From the NCBI GenBank assembly GCA_003513895.1, contig DOSU01000124.1:1250-6918 (forward strand): a DNA stretch of 5,669 nt, read 5' to 3'. Position 1 is the stretch's first letter. Every line of letters starts with the position of its first letter. The DNA comes from Rikenellaceae bacterium. Lineage in GTDB: Bacteria > Bacteroidota > Bacteroidia > Bacteroidales > UBA932. The position numbers and the translations under genes are program-made. This document shows positions 1-5,669 of this stretch, piece after piece. Under the pieces are notes generated by a model that worked only from the letters and a program-made list of their open reading frames with translations, did no database searches and was not told the origin of the DNA.

Positions 1-1502
1 AGAGCAGCCGCTCTTGGGTACACCATATACTCCACATGCGCCGGAGTTGCCATCCACTCTGTCCATACATTCCCCTGAGCACCCATTACATATTTCGCCT
101 CTTCTGCCGATAAACTTGAAGGGACAGGTTCGTAGTTGTATATTTTTTCAAGAGGAGTAAATCCGCCAATTGCTTGAGGTTGCGACGATGGTTCTGCCTG
201 ATAGTGGTCCAGATAGCAATGTGTGCCCGGAGTCATTACAACATAGTGATGCTGCCTGGCTGCCTCAATCCCTCCAGCCTCTCCTCTCCATGACATCACT
301 GCTGCGTTTGGTGCAAGACCTCCTTCAAGGATTTCGTCCCATCCGATAATATTTCTGCCCTTGTTGTTTATGTACATTTCCATTCTCTGGATAAAATAAC
401 TTTGAAGCTCATGTTCGTCTTTTAATCCAAGTTCCTTTATTTTTTGCTGACATGAAGGACAAACTTTCCAGCTGTCCTTAGGGCATTCGTCGCCGCCAAT
501 GTGTATGTATTGCGAGGGAAACAGTTCCAGAACTTCGTCCATAACATTTTGTAAAAACTCAAATGTACTCTCCTTGCCTGCACACATCACATCTTTAAAT
601 ACGCCCCATCTTGTAGAAACCTCATATGGCCCGCCGGTGCAACCCAGTTCGGGATATGAAGCAAGGGCAGCAAGTGCATGACCCGGCATCTCAATTTCTG
701 GTACAACAGTAACATATCTTTTTGCTGCATATTCTACAATCTCTTTAATATCTTCCTGAGTATAAAAACCCCCGTGAGGGATACCGTCGTACAGTTTTAC
801 AGGAGTATTGCCTCTTCCGATGATTGTCTCCCTACGCATCGACCCCACTTCGGTCAACCTCGGATATTTTTTTATCTCAATTCTCCAGCCCTGGTCTTCG
901 GTTAGATGGATATGAAAAGTGTTATACTTGTGCATTGCCATATAGTCGATATACTTTAGAACAAACACCTTTGGCATAAAGTGGCGGCAAACATCAAGGT
1001 GAAGTCCGCGCCAGTCAAACCTCGGGAAATCGTAAATTTCTGCAGCCTGTATTCTTATTTCAGTTAACCTCTCCTCCATTGCCGGCATCATTTGAATAAG
1101 AGACTGTATGCCATAAAAAAGTCCGTTTGGGGCAGAAGCCTCTAAAACAATTCCCTCTTTTTTAACTATTAGTTTATAACCCTCTTTCTTAATGTCTGCT
1201 TTAGGATTTATAGCAATGAATATCGAATTTTTAACAGAATTTAAAGAGAATGATTGCTTTAAACCCGATATTCCATAAAATTTGTTCAAGTGGGAAGTGA
1301 GGGCACCGGTTATGTTCTCAACATCCTTCCCTTGAAAATTATAAAATATTAGAGTTTTATTTGTAAGGGAAAAGCTGCCATTGCCAGTAACTACTGATAC
1401 CGGCCTAGGTACTATATTGATAGTTTCGTTACCGTAAAGGCTTCCTCCGGTAGAAAAAAACAGAGTTCCAATCATTAATGTTATAAATTTCAGGCACTTC
1501 AT
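1..1502 (-). CDS. Secreted beta-N-acetylhexosaminidase, glycoside hydrolase family 20 (3' end outside window)
   Basis: This enzyme should release terminal non-reducing GlcNAc or GalNAc residues from glycans in the periplasm or outside the cell. Reading the minus strand from ATG at 1502 gives 500 codons with no stop before the window edge. Residues 1-24 form a Sec signal (MKCLKF, hydrophobic core, possible cleavage after SLYG). Residues about 25-155 resemble the GH20 N-terminal domain, and the TIM barrel starts near DFPRFDWRG (158-166; R165 is the expected substrate-binding arginine). Other family blocks are HLTEDQGWR (199-207), PEIEMPGHA (268-276), HIGGDE (334-339) with the catalytic pair D338-E339, GWDE (387-390), and QGNVWTEW (476-483). 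GH20 uses substrate-assisted catalysis: E is the acid/base and D orients the acetamido group. An in-frame TGA lies just upstream of the ATG, with no other start between them. The missing C-terminus may hold the barrel end and extra domains. Exact substrate cannot be told. The gene is divergent from the next one. Confidence 0.96.
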   Translation of the reverse strand, partial: MKCLKFITLMIGTLFFSTGGSLYGNETINIVPRPVSVVTGNGSFSLTNKTLIFYNFQGKDVENITGALTSHLNKFYGISGLKQSFSLNSVKNSIFIAINPKADIKKEGYKLIVKKEGIVLEASAPNGLFYGIQSLIQMMPAMEERLTEIRIQAAEIYDFPRFDWRGLHLDVCRHFMPKVFVLKYIDYMAMHKYNTFHIHLTEDQGWRIEIKKYPRLTEVGSMRRETIIGRGNTPVKLYDGIPHGGFYTQEDIKEIVEYAAKRYVTVVPEIEMPGHALAALASYPELGCTGGPYEVSTRWGVFKDVMCAGKESTFEFLQNVMDEVLELFPSQYIHIGGDECPKDSWKVCPSCQQKIKELGLKDEHELQSYFIQRMEMYINNKGRNIIGWDEILEGGLAPNAAVMSWRGEAGGIEAARQHHYVVMTPGTHCYLDHYQAEPSSQPQAIGGFTPLEKIYNYEPVPSSLSAEEAKYVMGAQGNVWTEWMATPAHVEYMVYPRAAA

Positions 1503-1530
1503 ATTTATTCGCTTTCATAAACATTATATG

Positions 1531-1564
1531 CAAAGTAATAATAAAACCTTGATTTAGCAGTAAA
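1531..1564 (-). promoter_or_regulatory. Possible Bacteroidota-type promoter for the hexosaminidase gene
   Basis: On the minus strand TTACTTTG (1538-1531) matches the Bacteroides -7 consensus TAnnTTTG at 5 of 6 fixed positions. TTTA (1564-1561) lies 22 bp upstream as a -33 element with one mismatch to TTTG. The spacing fits, and a start about 20-25 bases before the ATG would give a short leader. The region is so AT-rich that chance matches are likely. Confidence 0.3.
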
Positions 1565-1587
1565 TTAAATAAAAAATTTTACCTTTA
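1553..1587 (+). promoter_or_regulatory. Possible Bacteroidota-type promoter for the barrel gene
   Basis: TACCTTTA (1580-1587) matches TAnnTTTG at 5 of 6 fixed positions, and TTTA (1553-1556) lies 23 bp upstream as a weak -33 element. This would leave a leader of about 45 bases before the ATG at 1637. The match is poor in both elements and overlaps the minus-strand candidate, so this is only a suggestion. Confidence 0.22.
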
Positions 1588-1636
1588 GTTCGTCATGCTT
1601 ACACATTGAAACAATAAACTAAAAAAACTAAATTTT

Positions 1637-2428
1637 ATGAAAAAACTTTTATTTCTAGCAGTATTGCTTTTTAGTTCGATGTTTATCTTAAACGCACAAG
1701 ATGTTCCAACTCCCCCTGAGAAAAACCAAAATCCGCAAATGAATTTTGTTAAGGTAAACATTACATCAATAGCTTTAAAGAATTATGCATTCCAATATGA
1801 AAGAGTATTAACAAAAAGGATTTCAGTAGGTCTCTCATTCAGAACTATGCCTTCCACAACACTGCCTTTTAAAAATTCTATCATAAACGCAATGGACAAT
1901 CCCGACCAGCAAGCTATCGATGCAATTGGCGCACTAAAAGTAAGCAATATAGCAATCACACCGGAAGTAAGGTTTTACCTTGGCAAGAAAGGTTATGGAA
2001 GAGGATTCTACATAGCTCCTTTCTACAGATTTGCAAAATATGGCGCAAGTGATTTAACTGTAAATTTTGAGGAAGAGACCTCTCCTGGTGTTTTTGTCGA
2101 TCATGAAGTTACTATGTCCGGTAATCTTAATACACATACCGGTGGTATTATGTTTGGCGTTCAATGGGCATTGGGGAAATATGTATCTTTGGACTGGTGG
2201 ATTCTGGGCCCGGCCTTTGGAGTGAGTTCCGGAAGTTTACTTGGAGTGTCCGATGTTGCAATCCCGGAAGAAGGAAAGCAGGAAATGACCAACACGATTA
2301 ATGATATTGATATCCCTATGGTTACCAAAACCATAAGTTTTTCGAACGACAGTAAGAGCGTAATGGTAGATCTTACCGGACCTTGGGCAGGCATCCGTTC
2401 CGGAATTGTGTTCGGATTTAAATTCTAA
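1637..2428 (+). CDS. Predicted outer-membrane beta-barrel protein (DUF3575-like)
   Basis: This 263-residue protein is probably exported and inserted in the outer membrane. Residues 1-20 are a clear Sec signal (MKKLLFLAVLL, then FILNA with cleavage before QD); there is no lipobox cysteine. After a proline-rich linker (23-34), alternating hydrophobic and polar residues suggest transmembrane strands: VKVNITSIAL (38-47), YAFQYERVLTKRISVGLSF (50-68), ITPEVRFYLG (107-116), GFYIAPFYRFAKY (123-135), TGGIMFGVQWALG (168-180) and YVSLDWWILGPAFG (182-195). The last residues, IRSGIVFGFKF, end in an aromatic, as barrel proteins usually do. The pattern of a strand with YERxLTxRxSVG and later PExRFYLG resembles small Bacteroidota barrel families such as DUF3575; this assignment is from memory of the pattern. 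No enzyme motif is seen, and cargo or function is unknown. A gap of 83 bp separates it from the next gene, so co-transcription is uncertain. Confidence 0.8.
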   Translation: MKKLLFLAVLLFSSMFILNAQDVPTPPEKNQNPQMNFVKVNITSIALKNYAFQYERVLTKRISVGLSFRTMPSTTLPFKNSIINAMDNPDQQAIDAIGALKVSNIAITPEVRFYLGKKGYGRGFYIAPFYRFAKYGASDLTVNFEEETSPGVFVDHEVTMSGNLNTHTGGIMFGVQWALGKYVSLDWWILGPAFGVSSGSLLGVSDVAIPEEGKQEMTNTINDIDIPMVTKTISFSNDSKSVMVDLTGPWAGIRSGIVFGFKF

Positions 2429-2436
2429 AGCAGGCA

Positions 2437-2468
2437 TTTGATATACGATATATTTTTTCGTATTTTGG
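2437..2468 (+). promoter_or_regulatory. Candidate promoter for the downstream three-gene operon
   Basis: TTTG (2437-2440) is a perfect -33 element. After a 20-bp spacer, TATTTTGG (2461-2468) matches the -7 consensus TAnnTTTG at 5 of 6 fixed positions. Transcription would begin near 2474-2476, leaving a leader of about 37 bases before the ATG at 2512. It is the best promoter match in the window, but it overlaps a weak hairpin and is unproven. Confidence 0.38.
2443..2466 (+). terminator. Weak terminator-like hairpin after the barrel gene
   Basis: ATACGA (2443-2448) and TCGTAT (2458-2463) form a 6-bp inverted repeat around a 9-base AT-only loop, followed by a short T run ending at 2466. It sits 15 bases after the barrel gene's stop codon, where a terminator would be expected. 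The stem is short and AT-rich with only two G-C pairs, so it would be weak. It overlaps the candidate promoter. Confidence 0.2.
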
Positions 2469-2511
2469 CATCACTTTGAACTAGTTGTGTTTTTATAATC
2501 ATTTTTATAGG

Positions 2512-4359
2512 ATGAGCGGGAAAATATTTAAAGATTCAAGCAGTATTTATCAGGATCAGGCGCAAATACTGCTTGATTACTTTGAACAGGCTGCAGAAAA
2601 AATAGTAAAAGACGAAGAGCAGATTGAAAAGAAGATTTCCAGCCTGGAAGTGGAAAGAAAAGAGATAAAAAAAGAGTTGTCAAAGGTAATTCTCCGAAAA
2701 TGGATGTTCGGCATTTTTGTGCTTCCCATTTTGTATTTCATTATGAAACAGCAGACGCTTAAAAAGAAAATTGCTGCGCTGGATTCTAATATTAAAGAAC
2801 TGCAAAAGCAGTTTGAAGATATTTTCCGCGACTACAAGGTCAAAAAACTGGGTATTGCTTATATCCCAATTGCGAGCCAGTTTAAATATAAAGATAAAAG
2901 CTTTATTGTAGACCATACAGGCATAACAAAAGAGTCCGAGTTCCGGCTCCAGCGATCAAAGCAGAATGATTTGCTTGCCGAAAAAATTGCAGAAATTGAG
3001 CAAATGTCAAAAGAAGCTCCTTTGGTTGAAGGCTCTAAGGATGTTGAAACAATTGATACAGAGCAGTATTCTCAATCTATGCACAATTTGAATCAGCACG
3101 ACTATTTTGGAAGTATGGAAAGGGCTCTTAAAACTATATCAAACTGTATGGAAGAGGTGGACGTAATTTCTGTGAACCTCCCTCTCGTAGAGAATAACAG
3201 CGAATACCACAACTACATCAAGGAACATGCAACTTCGGACATTCCCTATAATGCTCCTGTTCTGGAAGTTTTTGACACAAAGAAGTACAACCGGCAAATT
3301 TCCACGTTTCAGGATATAAACTTACTAAAAGATAACTTGTCTAAGAACACAGCACAGTACGAAGAGGTTCTTAAGGGCTTTATGATGACCATGGCTAATT
3401 CCGTGCAGGCGATTTCCGCATTGAAGGTTGCCTCTGCCGATAAAATCGTATTTGAGTCAAACAAGGTCCTTTTCAAAATACTTAAATCGCCTTACAACCA
3501 CTACTCTCCGGTTCTGGAACAGGCAGAAATTGAAAGAATCCGCAACGAAAACTTCAATTACGGCGACTCTGTACAAAATTATGTTCCTTTTCAGCTCAAA
3601 AACAGTTCTAAAGTAAAATACAATCTCTATACAGATGCATGGGTAGCGGAAGACGGCAGCACAACAAACATGCCTTTTGGAATTCATCAGATTCACGAAG
3701 AGATCGTTGCACCTATTGTTGAGCATTTAATGGAAGAGACCCGGCTCGCAAGACTTAAAATCTACAATCACATAAAGGATCAGAAATTAAGTTACCTAAA
3801 CAAGTGGCATCAGGATACAGAGGACTTTTACGGCCGAAACAGGACAGAAAGCTCGGACCTGATTAATCTCATGAGAACCACAATGGGAGAATACATTGCA
3901 TCATACAACACAATGATATCTCTTCAAAAAACAGAGGAAACCATGAAGCAATCGAATGGCTCTCTGGATTCAACCGTTGTAGATGCAAAAGGTAACACTG
4001 TCGAAGTATTCGCTGCTTTTGAAATGCAGTCGAAAGAGTTTCAGAAAGTTCAGAATGAGTTCGAAAATTATATTGATCTGCTCAAGGAAGACATCGATCT
4101 CAAGGCCGAAAAGTTTGAGCATATAGACTACTACGAGGCTTCGCTAAGGGACGGAAATTCAAGAGATTCTGCAATTGCGTCCAAAGATGCTCACAATCTG
4201 GACATACGAAGGAAGCCTCTCATTGCTGTTAATCCCCTGTTTGCAAAAACCTCCGAACTTCCTCCTATGCCAAGCGTTGAGACCTTAACTACGGAGCACA
4301 TTTCACTCAATTTGCCTTTGATTGCCACAGAGGCGATTTCCGAAATAGAAGAAGATTAA
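2512..4359 (+). CDS. Uncharacterised 615-residue coiled-coil protein with one hydrophobic segment
   Basis: I do not recognise a named family. The start is taken as ATG at 2512; the frame is open upstream to TTG at 2485, but those extra nine codons look like AT-rich leader. There is no signal peptide. Residues about 15-62 and 79-108 are Glu/Lys-rich helices with coiled-coil character. Between them lies WMFGIFVLPILYFIM (64-78), flanked by basic residues: a short membrane segment or re-entrant hairpin. A middle region (112-270) mixes strands and helices, including ISVNLPLV (219-226). Residues about 270-320 and 395-480 look helical, separated by an aromatic-rich stretch with WVAEDGSTTNMPFG (377-390). 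KWHQDTEDFYGRNR (431-444) also looks like a conserved motif. The acidic tail holds ISLNLPLI (597-604), a near copy of the earlier motif. No nucleotide-binding, protease or nuclease motif is seen. It leads a tight operon, ending 4 bp before the next gene. A membrane-tethered scaffold is an inference only. Confidence 0.85.
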   Translation: MSGKIFKDSSSIYQDQAQILLDYFEQAAEKIVKDEEQIEKKISSLEVERKEIKKELSKVILRKWMFGIFVLPILYFIMKQQTLKKKIAALDSNIKELQKQFEDIFRDYKVKKLGIAYIPIASQFKYKDKSFIVDHTGITKESEFRLQRSKQNDLLAEKIAEIEQMSKEAPLVEGSKDVETIDTEQYSQSMHNLNQHDYFGSMERALKTISNCMEEVDVISVNLPLVENNSEYHNYIKEHATSDIPYNAPVLEVFDTKKYNRQISTFQDINLLKDNLSKNTAQYEEVLKGFMMTMANSVQAISALKVASADKIVFESNKVLFKILKSPYNHYSPVLEQAEIERIRNENFNYGDSVQNYVPFQLKNSSKVKYNLYTDAWVAEDGSTTNMPFGIHQIHEEIVAPIVEHLMEETRLARLKIYNHIKDQKLSYLNKWHQDTEDFYGRNRTESSDLINLMRTTMGEYIASYNTMISLQKTEETMKQSNGSLDSTVVDAKGNTVEVFAAFEMQSKEFQKVQNEFENYIDLLKEDIDLKAEKFEHIDYYEASLRDGNSRDSAIASKDAHNLDIRRKPLIAVNPLFAKTSELPPMPSVETLTTEHISLNLPLIATEAISEIEED

Positions 4360-4363
4360 ATTT

Positions 4364-5281
4364 ATGGCAACATTAAATTATCAAATAGACACTCAGCCAC
4401 TGGCTACTGAAATGGATAACGTTTCCAGGAGCGTTAACAATACCAAAGAAGCCGTTCTTTCGATGCAGGAGGCAGTTGTTGCTGCAGAAGAGAGGGCCTC
4501 GGATCTTGTTTGTGACAATATAAACAGAGGCTTCTACTCTTTAATCCGTTCACAGATTTCCCAAAAACTCGCAAAACACAAAAGTGATGTTGACGCAAAA
4601 ACCATGTTGCTATCGCATCAGAAGCGAGCAATGATAAATATCCGGAACCAGATGGAGCGGGACTACACAATGATTTCAAAGAGGTACACAAAACTTTTCA
4701 ATGGTCTTAATTCTAACTTAAAAACAAGAGTTTTTGAACTCGACAAGCCGTTGATAGATTTTGCTTACCATGAAATCGGAAAAATATCAAACAGGACAAA
4801 ATACCTTACTGCAACAATACCAATCACACAACTTGAATCAATATCCGAAAGTCAGAAAATTATCTCTTCTAACATAAAAAAACAGGTTGCTAATGCAATA
4901 TACTCCATAAAGGACTATATCAGAGAGATGAATTCTCAGGACAAAATGATTTCGCAGAAACTGGTAAATGACAAAAACATCCCGGGAAATAACTATATGC
5001 CTGTTGCTATTTTAGAATCAATTCCGGACAGTACCGGTAGGGTAACTACCGAAATTGTTTATCCGGTTGGTGAAATGGATAGCGAAATAAAAAATTCAAT
5101 TTCAGACAAGATTTATAATAATCTTTTCCAGATGGAATGGTCTGTAGACAATCTGACCTTTGCCGAGGTTATGAGCGAGTTCAGCAAACTGCTCTCTGTT
5201 TCTCAAAAACCGGATAAAGTAAAGGAGACTGCAATGACTCTGTTCCGCAACTGCAAGTATGAGACCGCAAAAGGAGAATAA
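4364..5281 (+). CDS. Uncharacterised 305-residue helical protein, paralogue of the next gene
   Basis: The family is not recognised. It begins 4 bp after the upstream stop, with only a weak purine-rich GAAGAAG stretch ahead of the ATG, so translation is probably coupled. There is no signal peptide or membrane segment, so it should be cytoplasmic. Residues 11-130 are almost entirely helical and heptad-like. They include the core INRGFYSLIRSQISQ (53-67) and a second block, ERDYTMISKRYTKLFNGL (98-115), followed by FELDKPL (124-130). Residues 145-205 are again mainly helical. Residues 211-235 look like beta strands (MPVAILESIP, TTEIVYPV), and a helical C-terminal region follows. Residues 5-67 align without gaps to residues 39-101 of the following gene, with about 19 of 63 identities by hand count, so the two arose by duplication. 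It may bind its paralogue or the coiled-coil protein upstream. No catalytic motif is visible. Confidence 0.88.
   Translation: MATLNYQIDTQPLATEMDNVSRSVNNTKEAVLSMQEAVVAAEERASDLVCDNINRGFYSLIRSQISQKLAKHKSDVDAKTMLLSHQKRAMINIRNQMERDYTMISKRYTKLFNGLNSNLKTRVFELDKPLIDFAYHEIGKISNRTKYLTATIPITQLESISESQKIISSNIKKQVANAIYSIKDYIREMNSQDKMISQKLVNDKNIPGNNYMPVAILESIPDSTGRVTTEIVYPVGEMDSEIKNSISDKIYNNLFQMEWSVDNLTFAEVMSEFSKLLSVSQKPDKVKETAMTLFRNCKYETAKGE
5272..5276 (+). promoter_or_regulatory. Shine-Dalgarno-like AGGAG before the third operon gene
   Basis: AGGAG lies inside the last codons of the preceding gene, 10 bases ahead of the ATG at 5287. It supports that start and suggests translational coupling. A second AAGGA (5280-5284) is probably too close to the ATG to act alone. 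Confidence 0.4.
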
Positions 5282-5286
5282 GGAAC

Positions 5287-5669
5287 ATGAGTTATGTTAA
5301 AACCTATAACGATAAAGTAAGAGGAACTGTAGAGGTCCCCTACAATGCATCTTCAAAGGGCGGGTCCAGAACTGTTACAGTTGAATTACCTGTTCAGGTA
5401 AACATTCATGTAGATACAGAAACTTTTGACTCAAGCGTAGGTGAGTGCGAAATGAGCCTTGACCTTCTGACATCTGCTCTCACAGATACCGAGGCGGCGG
5501 AACTCAGGGCAAAGGAGATAAATTCAAAGAGGATTGCCGACAGTATTATTAACGGGTTTTTCAGCTACATTCGTTCGGAGATAAGCCAACAGGCAAGCGA
5601 GTTGTCAAAAATAGTAGAATCTAAGCTCATAATGATGCGAGAACTCATGAAATCGGCAAAATCCAAAAG
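5287..5669 (+). CDS. Uncharacterised protein with beta-strand N-terminus and helical core (3' end outside window)
   Basis: The frame is open from ATG at 5287 to the window edge: 127 codons and two bases, no stop. It starts 5 bp after the previous stop codon. Residues 1-44 have no signal peptide and look like beta strands: RGTVEVPYNA (12-21), a Gly/Ser turn (ASSKGGS, 21-27), then RTVTVELPVQVNIHVDT (28-44). From residue 45 on the protein is helical and heptad-like, with the core IINGFFSYIRSEISQ (87-101). This region matches the preceding gene without a gap at a constant offset of 34 residues, so the two are paralogues; the strand-rich N-terminus is the main visible difference. The full protein is probably about 300 residues or more, judging only by its paralogue. 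Family and function are not recognised. It is predicted cytoplasmic and likely works with the two genes upstream. Confidence 0.88.
   Translation, partial: MSYVKTYNDKVRGTVEVPYNASSKGGSRTVTVELPVQVNIHVDTETFDSSVGECEMSLDLLTSALTDTEAAELRAKEINSKRIADSIINGFFSYIRSEISQQASELSKIVESKLIMMRELMKSAKSK

Larger units (their letters stand above)
1503..1636. other. Divergent intergenic region between the hexosaminidase and the barrel gene
   Basis: This 134-bp, very AT-rich gap separates two genes transcribed away from each other, so it must hold promoters for both unless either is read from elsewhere. It has no ORF of note and no strong inverted repeat that would suggest an operator. Two weak promoter-like elements, one per strand, are listed separately. 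An AAACTAAA octamer occurs twice just before the plus-strand start, which looks like chance in A-rich sequence. Confidence 0.6.

Noticed and set aside
499..905. Two plus-strand open frames (499-681 and 678-905)
   Set aside because: They lie antisense within the well-supported GH20 gene, whose minus-strand frame is continuous with all family motifs. Their translations have no recognisable features.
1616..1632. AAACTAAA octamer repeated twice before the barrel gene
   Set aside because: Two copies in an A-rich 20-base stretch are expected by chance; there is no symmetry or spacing typical of an operator.
2161..2437. Minus-strand open frames across the barrel gene end
   Set aside because: These are antisense shadows of a convincing signal-peptide barrel gene, with no start context or coding character of their own.
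2485..2511. TTG start at 2485 adding nine residues to the coiled-coil protein
   Set aside because: The extra codons (LCFYNHFYR if read literally) come from AT-rich leader-like sequence. The ATG at 2512 begins a plausible MSGKIF N-terminus and leaves room for the candidate promoter.
2680..2916. Minus-strand open frame inside the coiled-coil gene
   Set aside because: It is an antisense shadow of the Lys/Glu-rich coding region, with no independent support.
3428..3726. Alternative open frames on both strands (3428-3616 plus; 3457-3726 minus) inside the coiled-coil gene
   Set aside because: The long frame is uninterrupted through this block and both small translations look non-coding.
3658..3729. 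Metalloprotease or metal-site reading of H-x-x-H-E-E in the 615-residue protein
   Set aside because: The order does not match HExxH or another standard zinc motif, and no third ligand pattern is evident, so it is not annotated as an enzyme.
4434..4691. Minus-strand open frame inside the 305-residue gene
   Set aside because: It is antisense to a region whose plus-strand product has a paralogue next door, which confirms the plus strand as coding.
1..5669. Mobile element, CRISPR array, tRNA or rRNA
   Set aside because: No transposase or integrase frame, terminal inverted repeats, regularly spaced repeats or tRNA-like cloverleaf was seen on either strand.

Overview
The window looks like chromosomal DNA from a member of the Bacteroidota, probably Bacteroidales-like. 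It is AT-rich, its start codons mostly lack strong Shine-Dalgarno sequences, and intergenic sequence carries TTTG / TAnnTTTG-like promoter elements. It encodes a secreted GH20 hexosaminidase of the kind common in this phylum and a small outer-membrane barrel protein with a typical Sec signal. The taxonomic call is an inference from these traits.

Layout. Positions 1-1502 (minus strand) hold the first 500 codons of a secreted family-20 beta-N-acetylhexosaminidase, cut at its C-terminal end by the window edge. A 134-bp AT-rich divergent region (1503-1636) separates it from a plus-strand gene (1637-2428) for a 263-residue predicted outer-membrane beta-barrel protein. After an 83-bp gap with a promoter-like element and a weak hairpin comes a tight plus-strand gene set running off the right edge: a 615-residue coiled-coil protein with one hydrophobic segment (2512-4359), a 305-residue helical protein (4364-5281, 4-bp gap), and the start of a third gene (5287 to the end, 5-bp gap). 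No RNA gene, CRISPR array, insertion sequence or att site was seen.

The first two genes are ordinary cell-envelope and glycan-use genes. The last three are the interesting part. I cannot assign any of them to a named family. The second and third are paralogues: their helical regions align without a gap and share the core I-x-x-G-F-x-S-x-I-R-S-x-I-S-Q. The third adds a beta-strand-like N-terminal extension. The first has a short hydrophobic segment inside a coiled coil, so a membrane-anchored scaffold with soluble helical partners is a reasonable but unproven picture. The operon continues beyond the window, so its enzymatic or regulatory members, if any, cannot be seen.
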